Positions 35,801 through 44,325 of a stretch of DNA of 64,000 nucleotides are shown piece after piece. A program made the translations under genes and the position numbers. Under the pieces are notes generated by a model that saw nothing but the letters and a program-made list of their open reading frames with translations, did not search any database and was not told the DNA's origin. Source of the DNA: Mucilaginibacter_A sp964251965. Its GTDB lineage: Bacteria > Bacteroidota > Bacteroidia > Sphingobacteriales > Sphingobacteriaceae. Location of the stretch: the NCBI GenBank assembly GCA_964251965.1, contig CAXULQ010000005.1, positions 124,001 to 188,000 of the forward strand, given 5' to 3'. Within the stretch, counting starts at the first letter, position 1. Each line of letters begins with the position of its first letter.

Positions 35801-36093
35801 TAAGGTCAAACAAAGCATTGAATGACCTAAATAATTGGTTAGCCAACCAAATCCTTTCAATGCCTGAGGCCATTGAATCGGGGGCGAACCTTCTGCCTTT
35901 GTTAAAGCACGGTACTTACACTAACCTAACCAATGAGGTTTATAAACTGAGAAATGAGACAAATCCATCAAAACTGGAAATAGAAATAATTAAGCTTTCA
36001 AGAAAGTATACTTCCAAAATAAGGAGAGAACGCCAAAAATATATCGAACCTTCACAGCCTAAAATTATTATTTCCGAAACATTTGTTTCCTAA
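32836..36093 (+). CDS. PLD-nuclease/SNF2-like helicase fusion (defence)
   Basis: 1085 residues. The N-terminus (about 1-200) is a phospholipase D-type nuclease domain with a single HSKFYIF motif (H133, K135) and GSSNL near 156. A superfamily 2 helicase follows: Walker A DVVGTGKTVMAALLA (about 281), DEAH (362-365) in LVDEAHKFRN, SATPLNNKP (motif III) and a helicase C domain ending in RLIQRLGRINRIG (about 794). A C-terminal region of about 270 residues is unassigned. Proteins of this kind act as nucleic-acid translocase and nuclease in DISARM-, BREX- and restriction-like defence. The methyltransferase gene begins 12 bases downstream. Confidence 0.88.
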   Translation: MASNFFTNQSENTLYKKFAGVFKHMQNIEYFKSVIGYFRASGYFAIRKHFPENLKVKIIAGINVDPFIALAQKNGLLFNINAKDTKESFIESVQQDIVNAKYGKSVEEGIIQLISDIADGRIEIRAHNSKKLHSKFYIFLSPNFNEHNPNGMVIMGSSNLSAQGLGIEHMEFNYEMNVELRDYENVNFADSEFESLWTQSTQILSVDAPALIKKTYLDVNPTPFELFVKFLIEYFGKNIEYDPESISDIPLKKFKKLSYQIDAVNQGYELLLKHNGFFLADVVGTGKTVMAALLAKKFIINNGPKTRILIVYPPALEKNWTTTFKDFQILDYCDFITNGSLDNIIEGKFKNDKERYDLILVDEAHKFRNHKSQQFENLQIICKSGRENIGGIEGFEKKVVLISATPLNNKPEDIYYLISLFQDIRNSNLTETNLQKYFYPHILRYKTLIQQTPLDLLGIQDIFNDIRDKVVKDITIRRTRTDLKKNERYAKDLQEQGITFPQVADPYANVYELPHDLASLFLDTANSIIDKHKIDFFRYQAIAYLTDEANNGLYQSAQTISRSLASIMQTQLIKRLESSFYAFKNSLSKITASTKQMIEMYERDSVFIAPDLDISDLLNKGYTDEEIEIEILKIDDDKPKNRKYKKGDFKKGFIEGLRTDFESLFSLNERWQAIEEHNDPKWNVFIDLLKNEYFHKDKNELGKLVIFTESADTLNYLTERLSKETTYKVLSITSKNRSKLFETIRENFDANYEGHFKNDYDIILTTDVLAEGVNLHRANVIVNYDTPWNPTRLIQRLGRINRIGTKANFIYNYNFYPSEHGDNRINLRQKSLVKLQSSHSTFGEDNKIYTLEEIIDQFRMFEEKEEDRDLRTQYLEWLRKYREQNEQHFNAIKKMPLKMRCIRKTTEKEMSIAFVKNGDYKNIYVYTEGKPSAIPFEIAVKIFEASKSEESILPIPDLHYKQVNHILEKFEKDVIMPEVIGGAEDKLDVRSNKALNDLNNWLANQILSMPEAIESGANLLPLLKHGTYTNLTNEVYKLRNETNPSKLEIEIIKLSRKYTSKIRRERQKYIEPSQPKIIISETFVS

Positions 36094-36105
36094 ACGAATT
36101 GAGCA

Positions 36106-39100
36106 ATGACAATTACAGAAATAAGAGAAATTCTCGAAAATTCTTACGATAGAAAAGTGTGGAAAGGCTTCTTACAAACACAGTTCACAAATAATAAACT
36201 AAATGCTGAGGATCGTACAATCTTGCTTTCTGACAAGTCGCTAAGTAAGCAATGTTTGAGTTTAGGTAATTATGAAATAAATGAGTATACCAGGATCGGA
36301 ATTTTTGAAATAGAACTCAACGAAAGTGTTAATATTACAAGAAATCGTGTTGCATTAAGAAATTTGGTTAAAGACATTTCCAAGCAAGTAGCCGGTGCAA
36401 TGGTGGTTTTTGTACAAGGAGATAAATGGCGTTTCAGTTACATTAGTAAACGTAAGGGAAAAAATAAAAACACCAATTTTATTGAAGAGATAGAAACAGC
36501 GCCAAAACGATATACATATTTATTTGGGCATGGAGAAAAAGCGTTTACCGCTGCACAGCGTTTTCACCGGCTTATTGACAAGCAAAAAGCCAACATCTTT
36601 CAGTATTTAACTTTAGAAGACTTTGAGGATGCGTTTTCTGTAGAAAAATTGAGCAAAGAATTCTTTGCAAAATATAAAGAAATTTATGAAGACTTTGTTG
36701 AATTTATTACCGGTAAACGCTATGTGAGAAAGGGCAGTAAGTGGACTGAAGTAAAAACACACGAGGCTCAATTTCAGTTGCGGAATTATTTTAATAATAA
36801 TGAAAAATCTGCCAGAGATTTTTTCAAGCGAATGTTGGGGCGAATAGTTTTCTTATACTTTATACAAAAGAAAGGCTGGCTTGCAGTACCAAAAGATAAA
36901 AATTGGGGATTAGGTGATCCTGACTATTTATATAAACTGTTCCATGGTGCTAAATACAAAGAAAGCTTTTACAGTGATTACCTTGTTCCGCTGTTCTTTG
37001 AAACATTGAATAATGTAGTATCGCAAAATGGAATTAATGATTTGCGATTTCCATATCTTAACGGAGGTTTGTTCGATAGATCACAGGATTTTCAATATGA
37101 CAAAATAGCCCTGCCTTCTGAAATATTTGAAAAACTCTTCGATACATTTAACAATTACAACTTTACCATATATGAGGACGCGCCCGATGAGCAAACCGTT
37201 GCTGTTGATCCAGAAATGTTGGGACATATTTTCGAAAATTTACTTGAAGACAATAAAGACAAAGGAGCTTTTTATACACCAAAAGATGTAGTGCACTACA
37301 TGTGCCGTGAAAGTTTGCAAAACTATATCTGTGTTTATACACATAACGAAAATAACCAAGATTTCAAAAATCGCTTACAGCTATACAACGACATTTACGA
37401 TATCAATTTATTAAGCAAAGACGAATTAAAGCAGGTTGATCGAGCCTTAGAAGATGTAAAGATTTGTGATCCAGCAATCGGTTCAGGGGCCTTTCCAATG
37501 GGAATGTTGCATGAAATTTATCATTTAAAGATACCAATAGAGGATGCTAAAGGCTTTAAAGCCAAAAGTCCGGCCGACCTTAAAAAACACATTATAGAGG
37601 AAAGTATTTATGGTGTGGATATTGATAGCGGCGCGGTCGACATTGCTCGTTTACGTTTCTGGTTAAGCTTAGTGGTTGATGAAACCGAACCGCAACCACT
37701 TCCGAACCTGGCGTTTAAAATAGTCTGTGCCAATACTCTAATACCATTAGGGATGGACAACAAAGTGCAAATCGCCGGTGCTACTGACGTTATAAGGGAA
37801 ATAGAAAAGGTACGACACAATTACTTTGGGGCTAGCAAAGAGGAAAAGAAAGATTTAGAGCGCCAGTTCAAAAATCTACAAAATAAATTATGGACAACAG
37901 CCAAAGATTGGGTTACAACAAAAGATGCTGCGCTTTACCAAAAGTTGTTGGAGTTTAACCCTTTTGAAGACAATAGCTGTAGTTGGTTTGATGCTTGGTG
38001 GATGTTTGGTGTAAAGGAAGGATTTGACATCGTTATTGGTAATCCTCCTTATGTTCAACTACAAAAGGATGGTGGTAGATTAGCTAAACTATATCAGTCT
38101 TATAAATATGATACGTTTGAAAAAACAGGAGATATATATTCACTTTTTTACGAACGCGGGGTTGGGCTGCTAAATGAGAATGGATTGCTCTGCTATATTA
38201 CTTCAAATAAATGGATGAGGGCTAACTACGGAACAAGTACGCGCCAGTTTTTTTCCGATAAAACATATCCGTTATTATTGATAGATTTTGGAAATATTCA
38301 AGTATTTGACACAGCAACTGTTGATACAAATATTTTGATTTTACAAAACAAACCAAGAGCAAAGAGACATGAAATTAAAGAAACATTTGCCGTTCGAATA
38401 AATAATGATTTTAATATTGATAATCAAGTTTTACACAACTATGTTTTAAAAAATGGGTACAAATTATCTTCACTAAGCCATAATGCATGGGTCGTTGGGG
38501 AAAGAGATATTTATGATATAAAGGGTCAAATCGAACAACAAGGAATACCATTGTATAAATGGGATATCGTTATTAATTATGGCTTGAAAACAGGTTTTAA
38601 TGAAGCCTTTATCATATCTGGTAAACAAAAAGAAAGGCTCATTGCGGAGGACGAAAGCAGTAAGGACGTATTGAAACCTATTTTAAGGGGAAAAGATATA
38701 TCTGCATGGTATCCGGAATTTGCTGATTTGTGGCTTGTTTACATTCCATGGCATTTCCCTCTGCACGAAGATCCCAAAATAGTGGGTGCTTCTGATAAAG
38801 CTGAATTTGAATTTAAAAAGCGATATCCCGCTGTTTATAATCATTTACTTAAATTTAAGCCAGAGCTTTCGGCAAGAAATCAAGTGGAAGTCGGAATCAG
38901 ATATGAATGGTTCGCATTACAAAGATTTGGGTCAAATTATTGGCGTGATTTTGGTAAATCCAAGATAATATATCCCAACATGACTAAGTATATGCCTTTC
39001 GTCTATGATGAAGAATTTCATTTTTACTCTAATGACAAAAGTTTTATTTTATTAGGAAATAACCTTAAATACTTAACTTGTTTTTTTAATTCCAAGCTTT

Positions 39101-39543
39101 TTCGATATTGTTTCTCGGATAATTTCCCTGAATTACAAGGCGGAACAAGAGAGCTAAGAAAGGTTTTTTTTGACAAAATTCCAGTTAAAAAAATCACAGA
39201 TCGCCAGGAAATACCATTTGCTAAAATGGTAGATTATTTAATAGCATTTAAAAAGGAAGATAGTCAAGAATCAATTGATCAACTCATGTACATCTACTTT
39301 GAACAACTCGCCAACGCACTAGTTTTTGAATTGTATTTTTCGGATGATTTCGATAATAGAAATATCCGATTTGCTCAATACTTTATTGAACTACCAGATT
39401 TGAGTAACCAAGAAAGGGTACTTTACCAACTCCGGAAAATCTATGTATCTATAAACCAAGATAATCATCCTTTAAAACAATCATTGTTTAATATGCTTGC
39501 TGTGCCGCAAATCGAATTAATTTTGAATAACGTTGAAATATGA
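36106..39543 (+). CDS. Eco57I/PglX-like DNA adenine methyltransferase
   Basis: 1145 residues. Class I N6-adenine methyltransferase motifs: GAFYTPKDVVHYM, then CDPAIGSGAFPMGML (SAM-binding motif I, about residue 454) and IVIGNPPYVQL (catalytic NPPY, about 646). The preceding long N-terminal part (1-430) and the C-terminal target-recognition region (about 800-1145, TaqI-like specificity segment ELQGGTRELRKVFFDKIPVK) match the large single-chain methylases of BREX (PglX) and type IIG/ISP-like systems. No intact nuclease motif is obvious in it. The 3' end overlaps the ATPase gene by four bases (ATGA). Confidence 0.9.
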   Translation: MTITEIREILENSYDRKVWKGFLQTQFTNNKLNAEDRTILLSDKSLSKQCLSLGNYEINEYTRIGIFEIELNESVNITRNRVALRNLVKDISKQVAGAMVVFVQGDKWRFSYISKRKGKNKNTNFIEEIETAPKRYTYLFGHGEKAFTAAQRFHRLIDKQKANIFQYLTLEDFEDAFSVEKLSKEFFAKYKEIYEDFVEFITGKRYVRKGSKWTEVKTHEAQFQLRNYFNNNEKSARDFFKRMLGRIVFLYFIQKKGWLAVPKDKNWGLGDPDYLYKLFHGAKYKESFYSDYLVPLFFETLNNVVSQNGINDLRFPYLNGGLFDRSQDFQYDKIALPSEIFEKLFDTFNNYNFTIYEDAPDEQTVAVDPEMLGHIFENLLEDNKDKGAFYTPKDVVHYMCRESLQNYICVYTHNENNQDFKNRLQLYNDIYDINLLSKDELKQVDRALEDVKICDPAIGSGAFPMGMLHEIYHLKIPIEDAKGFKAKSPADLKKHIIEESIYGVDIDSGAVDIARLRFWLSLVVDETEPQPLPNLAFKIVCANTLIPLGMDNKVQIAGATDVIREIEKVRHNYFGASKEEKKDLERQFKNLQNKLWTTAKDWVTTKDAALYQKLLEFNPFEDNSCSWFDAWWMFGVKEGFDIVIGNPPYVQLQKDGGRLAKLYQSYKYDTFEKTGDIYSLFYERGVGLLNENGLLCYITSNKWMRANYGTSTRQFFSDKTYPLLLIDFGNIQVFDTATVDTNILILQNKPRAKRHEIKETFAVRINNDFNIDNQVLHNYVLKNGYKLSSLSHNAWVVGERDIYDIKGQIEQQGIPLYKWDIVINYGLKTGFNEAFIISGKQKERLIAEDESSKDVLKPILRGKDISAWYPEFADLWLVYIPWHFPLHEDPKIVGASDKAEFEFKKRYPAVYNHLLKFKPELSARNQVEVGIRYEWFALQRFGSNYWRDFGKSKIIYPNMTKYMPFVYDEEFHFYSNDKSFILLGNNLKYLTCFFNSKLFRYCFSDNFPELQGGTRELRKVFFDKIPVKKITDRQEIPFAKMVDYLIAFKKEDSQESIDQLMYIYFEQLANALVFELYFSDDFDNRNIRFAQYFIELPDLSNQERVLYQLRKIYVSINQDNHPLKQSLFNMLAVPQIELILNNVEI

Positions 39544-40769
39544 AACGAATTACTGCTATAGAATTTGTTAATTATAAAGCGTTTTATCAGTCTGGGGATG
39601 AAAACAAGATTGTAATACCAGATGGTAAAAATGTTCTGTTTTACGGCGAAAATGGAAGTGGAAAATCAAGTATTTACGAGGGTGTGAAGCAATTCTTTGC
39701 TAGTTCTGACGCGACTGGTGAGATAACCCCTACAAGGCACATAAGAGTTACTAAAACTCAGAGGATATACGAAAATCAAGGCTCGCCTGAAGAAACGGAA
39801 ATTGAAGTTTTGAATGAAGTTAGTGTAAAAATCACATTCAATGATGCGAACGACCAAGAGGTAAAGACATTTGGAATACCTGATAATAATACTCGAGGTG
39901 TCAATTACATTTCTAAAGCCAATTTGTTAAACACATTTTTTTCGTATCGCGAATTGCTAAGAACTTATTTAATGGAAAATCCTAAAAACGGAGAAGAATT
40001 TCGTTCCAAATTTGCGGATCTTGTAATTGAGGGAATTTTAGCAAAGCAAATTAATACTGTAACTCAACAAACTTTTAAGAAGTCGTGGAACGATTTATTT
40101 CTTCCTAGAAGAATGTATAAAGATCAAAATTTAGGAAAATTTAAACGAGGTCTTCAAAGCGAAATAAGTAGAATAAATTTATTGCTTCCAACCATCCTTG
40201 GTTATTTTGAGGCGGGGTTTTCTGCTACACTTACAATCGCTCAAAGTTATGTGGATTACTATCATTCCGCAAGAGAAGATAGACTAGGTAATTACCCTAT
40301 ATGTGAAATCGATTTACAAGTTTCATTGTTTGGAGAAAGGACAGACAATGATGAAGAAAATCATTTAACAGTATTGAATGAAGCAAGATTGTCTGCACTG
40401 GCAATATCCATTTATCTGGCTTCATTAATAAACACGCCGCAAGAAAATTTCGAATATAAAATCCTTTTTTTGGATGATATTTTTATCGGACTCGATATGA
40501 GTAATCGACTTCCTCTATTAGAGATAATTAGAAACTTTAAAAAGCCCATTATCGAACAATATTTAGATGCTGATAATGCAATAGCTGAAAAGATTCGCGA
40601 GGTGGACGGAAAGATTCAGACGGAGCCAAATTGTTTTTTTGCAGACTATCAAATATTTATTTCGACGTATGACAGGTATTGGTTTGAGGTTGCCAGAAAA
40701 GAACTTGAATCAAAAACAGAAAATAGTTGGAGTTATTTTGAAATGTTCGCAAATCAAAAAGAAGAATAA
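39540..40769 (+). CDS. AAA/SMC-like ATPase, N-terminal part (gene interrupted by in-frame stop)
   Basis: 409 residues before a TAA at 40767-40769. Walker A is VLFYGENGSGKSSIYEG (about 32-48) and Walker B is KILFLDDIFIGLDMSNR (about 305-320), with an extended spacer between them, like AAA_15/RecF/SMC-type ATPases in defence operons. The next 247 codons continue in the same frame and read as its natural C-terminus. Without the stop the protein would be about 656 residues. This is either a real nonsense mutation, a sequencing error or a readthrough site. Confidence 0.8.
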   Translation: MKRITAIEFVNYKAFYQSGDENKIVIPDGKNVLFYGENGSGKSSIYEGVKQFFASSDATGEITPTRHIRVTKTQRIYENQGSPEETEIEVLNEVSVKITFNDANDQEVKTFGIPDNNTRGVNYISKANLLNTFFSYRELLRTYLMENPKNGEEFRSKFADLVIEGILAKQINTVTQQTFKKSWNDLFLPRRMYKDQNLGKFKRGLQSEISRINLLLPTILGYFEAGFSATLTIAQSYVDYYHSAREDRLGNYPICEIDLQVSLFGERTDNDEENHLTVLNEARLSALAISIYLASLINTPQENFEYKILFLDDIFIGLDMSNRLPLLEIIRNFKKPIIEQYLDADNAIAEKIREVDGKIQTEPNCFFADYQIFISTYDRYWFEVARKELESKTENSWSYFEMFANQKEE

Positions 40770-40808
40770 AGTTTTAAAACTCCTCTAATTTACACATCGC
40801 TAAATTAT

Positions 40809-41510
40809 TTGGAAAAAGCGAACTATTATTATACTAAACACGATTATCCGACTTGCGCAAACTATTTACGCAAAGTGCTAGAAGAACGCTTAAAAGTTTT
40901 GCTCCCAGCCAATGAACATTATGCAAAGTATAATGATGCTCAAACTGGGGTAACTGAAATCAAAAAACTAAAGACACTTAATCAATATTTAGAAAAATTC
41001 ATTTTATATTGTGATAATAATGGAATAAATGCAACGGAATTAGTTGACCTGAAAAATCTAAAAGATTGGTACTTCAATCCATTTTCTCACGATAATATTG
41101 GAACTCCAATATTTAAACGAGAGTTAGGTTTAGCAAAATCGTTAGTAGAGAAGTTAAATAAATTCGAATTTAGTATACTGCTGGAAGCGGGTATATGTCT
41201 TTATTTTAATTTTGACAATGGATCTGGACAAGTAAGAGAGTACAAGATTGAACTACAAGAAAATCTTAGATGGATAAAATCTGAGCAAGAAAATATTTTA
41301 ACTAATCCTACTGTTAAATGTTATGAATGGACAAAGAATACTGTAGTTGAACAGTTAAATTGGGGAGATAATAAACTTTTTCATTTTTACAATAATAAAT
41401 GGAAAGCGCTCATAAGACAAGAAGGCATTGATGATTTTCCAATGTCTACCTTTTGGAACCAATTATACCAAGTTTCAAATAACCAACCGATAATTACAAT
41501 TCTCCAATAA
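40809..41510 (+). CDS. C-terminal part of the ATPase, separated by the in-frame stop
   Basis: If translated alone it would start at a TTG at 40809 and give 233 residues. The bases from 40770 to 40808 are in the same frame, open, and read SFKTPLIYTSLNY, so the segment most likely belongs to the preceding ATPase. The block YYTKHDYPTCANYLRKVLEE looks like the helical C-terminal region of such ATPases. The 3' end is two bases from the DUF4062-APAZ start, so the frame is kept in the operon. Confidence 0.6.
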   Translation: MEKANYYYTKHDYPTCANYLRKVLEERLKVLLPANEHYAKYNDAQTGVTEIKKLKTLNQYLEKFILYCDNNGINATELVDLKNLKDWYFNPFSHDNIGTPIFKRELGLAKSLVEKLNKFEFSILLEAGICLYFNFDNGSGQVREYKIELQENLRWIKSEQENILTNPTVKCYEWTKNTVVEQLNWGDNKLFHFYNNKWKALIRQEGIDDFPMSTFWNQLYQVSNNQPIITILQ

Positions 41511-41512
41511 CG

Positions 41513-42904
41513 ATGTTAATCACCCAACCTAAAATCTTTATCAGTAGTACCATCGTGGATTTGCCCAATGAGCGCAAAGCTGCACTCAAGGCGGTTGAAA
41601 AGGTTGGAGGTTTTCCTATAATGTCTGAGTTCACTATTGAAGCCCAAAGTACAGACTCTCTCACAGCTTGTTTGTCGAAAGTTATGGAATCAGACATTTA
41701 CGTTTTGATTTTGGGTGGACGTTACGGTTGGCAGCCAGATAACAAAGAATCAATTACAGAATTAGAATATCAAACCGCTAGAAGTCATAATATTCCGATA
41801 CTAGTTATAAATACAATTTATCGTAAAGAACCACTACAATCAAAATTCGAGAGTACGGTAGAACCTAACTATTTTAGGAAAACTGTACAAGATGCATTCG
41901 AATTGCAGGATGAACTTGAAATAGCGTTAAGATCAGAAATTGATAAAAAGCAAAATGAATACTTTAACAATACCGAGTTAGTTTATTCAAACTTAGTAAA
42001 AATTGAATTCCCCAGGTACTTGTTTATAGCTGATTTGAATATTGATAAAAAAGAAGTCGAACAATATAATAAAGAAAGAAAAGTATTCTTAAAAAGACCC
42101 AGTTCTCACGATTATGCGGTTTCAGCATTATTTATGAAAAATGTATCCTTTCCTCATGATTGGATAGTGTGGGAAGGAAAATTAATCACTTTTCATGATC
42201 TCCAGGATAACAGTATTGGTTTAACTGAAATAATTGATAAGGGAACAGTTGATCGATTTTCCTGCAATGAATTTTATGAGGCGTCGTCAGACCATTTATC
42301 ACAGTTCAAATACATTCTAAAAAAATGTTTAGAAACGAAATTACATAAATTAAAAATCAAATGGGTTAAGGATGAGAGGCTCTTTGCATTTTTACCCATA
42401 CAAAAAGATGATGTGGGGAGGTGGCAACCCAGGTCAATAGAATGGACAAAAACAAAAAAGAAAGCCACCCGAAAAGTGGTTGAAGTAAAAAGAAACCTTA
42501 AAAACAAAGATGAAGTTTTTAACATGAGAAGCCTTGCATTTCGCACCGGTTTTGAGGTATTTGAAGATGGTTGGTATTTGTCTATAAAACCTGAATGGAT
42601 CTTTTTATGGAGCAACTTTCAAGTATGTAATCTAGCGTTTAAAAATATTCAGTGGTTGAAGAAGACGGAGCGTAACATGCACGTTTTTAATCATTTTAAT
42701 TTTATCCTACGGTATTTGCAGCCGTCAGTATCAGAATCAATATTTATGGAGTATAGAGATTACCCCTTTTTATCAATTGGTGATATAGAAAAATTTAATT
42801 TTGCTCCAGTTGTCCCTGATGCAGTTTGGAATAATCTTGAAGACGTTGCTGCACAAAAACGATTACTAGATGATGATGGAGACGTTGATTTATTTAGAAT
42901 ATGA
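41513..42904 (+). CDS. DUF4062 (TIR-like) - APAZ fusion, partner of the short Argonaute
   Basis: 463 residues. The first 100 residues are DUF4062: QPKIFISSTIVDLPNERKAA, then SDIYVLILGGRYGW and SITELEYQTARSHNIPILVI. Glu83 in TELEY lies where TIR NADases carry their catalytic Glu (my alignment by eye). The rest (about 185-463) reads as an APAZ domain: KRPSSHDYAVSALF, SFPHDWIVW, GWYLSIKPEWIFLW, HVFNHFNFILRYL and VVPDAVWNN. APAZ proteins bind short Argonautes and carry the toxic effector that fires on target recognition. The stop overlaps the Argonaute start (ATGA). The effector type, DUF4062, differs from the well-studied TIR and SIR2 versions. Confidence 0.82.
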   Translation: MLITQPKIFISSTIVDLPNERKAALKAVEKVGGFPIMSEFTIEAQSTDSLTACLSKVMESDIYVLILGGRYGWQPDNKESITELEYQTARSHNIPILVINTIYRKEPLQSKFESTVEPNYFRKTVQDAFELQDELEIALRSEIDKKQNEYFNNTELVYSNLVKIEFPRYLFIADLNIDKKEVEQYNKERKVFLKRPSSHDYAVSALFMKNVSFPHDWIVWEGKLITFHDLQDNSIGLTEIIDKGTVDRFSCNEFYEASSDHLSQFKYILKKCLETKLHKLKIKWVKDERLFAFLPIQKDDVGRWQPRSIEWTKTKKKATRKVVEVKRNLKNKDEVFNMRSLAFRTGFEVFEDGWYLSIKPEWIFLWSNFQVCNLAFKNIQWLKKTERNMHVFNHFNFILRYLQPSVSESIFMEYRDYPFLSIGDIEKFNFAPVVPDAVWNNLEDVAAQKRLLDDDGDVDLFRI

Positions 42905-44325
42905 AAGCAGACTATATTCAAGAACCTTACTTGTTTTTTGGTAAAGGCAAAAGTATCTGTCCTAGAGAGGGCATAACAGGATTGGATGTTTATGATACTG
43001 TGCAGGAAGCTAGGAAAAACCAATTATTAATAGGAATTATTGGAATAGATGAAGATGTTGAAAATTTAAAGAATTGGCTTAAACGTTTTGAAAGTTATCT
43101 TCCGCCTAGTCCTAAAGGAAAACAGAAAGGATTATTTAAGCCTTTTCCTGGATTCAACCAAGACAAAGGTTTCTGCGCAAAATTTATTTACGGCTCCAAT
43201 TATGATAGGATTATCTCACCTAATGATTTGAAAGCGATAATAAAGGAACCGAGTAGAGATAAAAAAATATTAGATGCTCTTCAATTGTTTTCGGAACATA
43301 TTGCTTTTCTGTCGGACATAAAAAGTTGCGATGTTATCATATGTATAATTCCAAAAAGTTTTGAAGGTAAGATTGTAAAAGAAAAAAAAGATGATGAACC
43401 TGTGGAATTTGACGCAGAAGATAATGAAGAACTAGAATTAGAACTAAATTTTAGGAGGGCTTTAAAAGCTCGCGCAATGCGATACAATACACCAATTCAG
43501 CTACTTAGGGAATACGTATTGCATGATAACAATAAATCACAGGATGTAGCAACTAAAGCATGGAATTTTTGTACGGCTCTCTATTACAAAGGTCTTCAAA
43601 CCATTCCTTGGAAATTAGAAGTAGATGATAACAGACCGAAAGTTTGTTATGTTGGTATTGGCTTTTATAGAAGTAGAGATAAATTAACTATTCAAACCAG
43701 TTTAGCCCAGATATTCAACGAGAACGGAAAAGGTGTTATCTTACGAGGAACACCTGTAGTCGAAGATAAAGATGACAGAAGACCGCATCTTACTTATGAG
43801 CAATCACATATTCTTTTAAAGGATGCTTTAACGAAATATAAGTTTGCAACAGGTACAATGCCTGGCAGACTTGTTTTGCACAAAACATCAAAATATTATA
43901 AAGATGAACTTGACGGTTTTGAGCAAGCAATGAACGAGTTAGGCATTAATGAGTATGATATCGTAACTGTAATGGAAACGGACTTACGCTTTTTCAGAAA
44001 TAATTTATATCCTCCTGTAAGAGGATCTTTATTTTCACTAACGGATGATCGCCATATCTTATATACTAGAGGGTCTGTACATCAATACCAGACCTATCCG
44101 AGTATGTATATTCCCGCGCCTCTTGAAATAAGAATTGTGAGCGCTGTTTCTTCTGCAAAAACTATTTGCAAAGAAATTTTAGGTTTAACGAAGATGAATT
44201 GGAATAATACGCAGTTCGATAACAAATATCCTATAACTATTGGCTGTGCCCGGCGAGTCGGTGAAATAATGAAATATGTTGGAAATAACGAACAGCCGAA
44301 AGAATCTTATGCTTTTTATATGTAA
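42901..44325 (+). CDS. Short prokaryotic Argonaute (MID-PIWI, inactive PIWI)
   Basis: 474 residues, the size of short pAgos, which lack N and PAZ domains. MID domain: RAMRYNTPIQLLREYVL with the guide 5'-end pocket, then TKAWNFCTALYYKGLQTIPWKL, typical at the MID-PIWI border. PIWI domain: VCYVGIGFYRSRD (about 248-260), where the first catalytic Asp of active PIWI is replaced by Phe; RLVLHKTSKYYKDE; KYPITIGCARRVGEIMKY; and the terminal SYAFYM. Known short pAgos use guide RNA to detect invading DNA and then trigger the APAZ partner. Last gene of the defence operon. Confidence 0.9.
   Translation: MKADYIQEPYLFFGKGKSICPREGITGLDVYDTVQEARKNQLLIGIIGIDEDVENLKNWLKRFESYLPPSPKGKQKGLFKPFPGFNQDKGFCAKFIYGSNYDRIISPNDLKAIIKEPSRDKKILDALQLFSEHIAFLSDIKSCDVIICIIPKSFEGKIVKEKKDDEPVEFDAEDNEELELELNFRRALKARAMRYNTPIQLLREYVLHDNNKSQDVATKAWNFCTALYYKGLQTIPWKLEVDDNRPKVCYVGIGFYRSRDKLTIQTSLAQIFNENGKGVILRGTPVVEDKDDRRPHLTYEQSHILLKDALTKYKFATGTMPGRLVLHKTSKYYKDELDGFEQAMNELGINEYDIVTVMETDLRFFRNNLYPPVRGSLFSLTDDRHILYTRGSVHQYQTYPSMYIPAPLEIRIVSAVSSAKTICKEILGLTKMNWNNTQFDNKYPITIGCARRVGEIMKYVGNNEQPKESYAFYM

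Noticed and set aside
36106..39543. Methyltransferase considered as a type IIG restriction enzyme with its own nuclease
   Set aside because: I saw no clear PD-(D/E)xK pattern in the N-terminal part; the nuclease function is more likely in the PLD-helicase protein.
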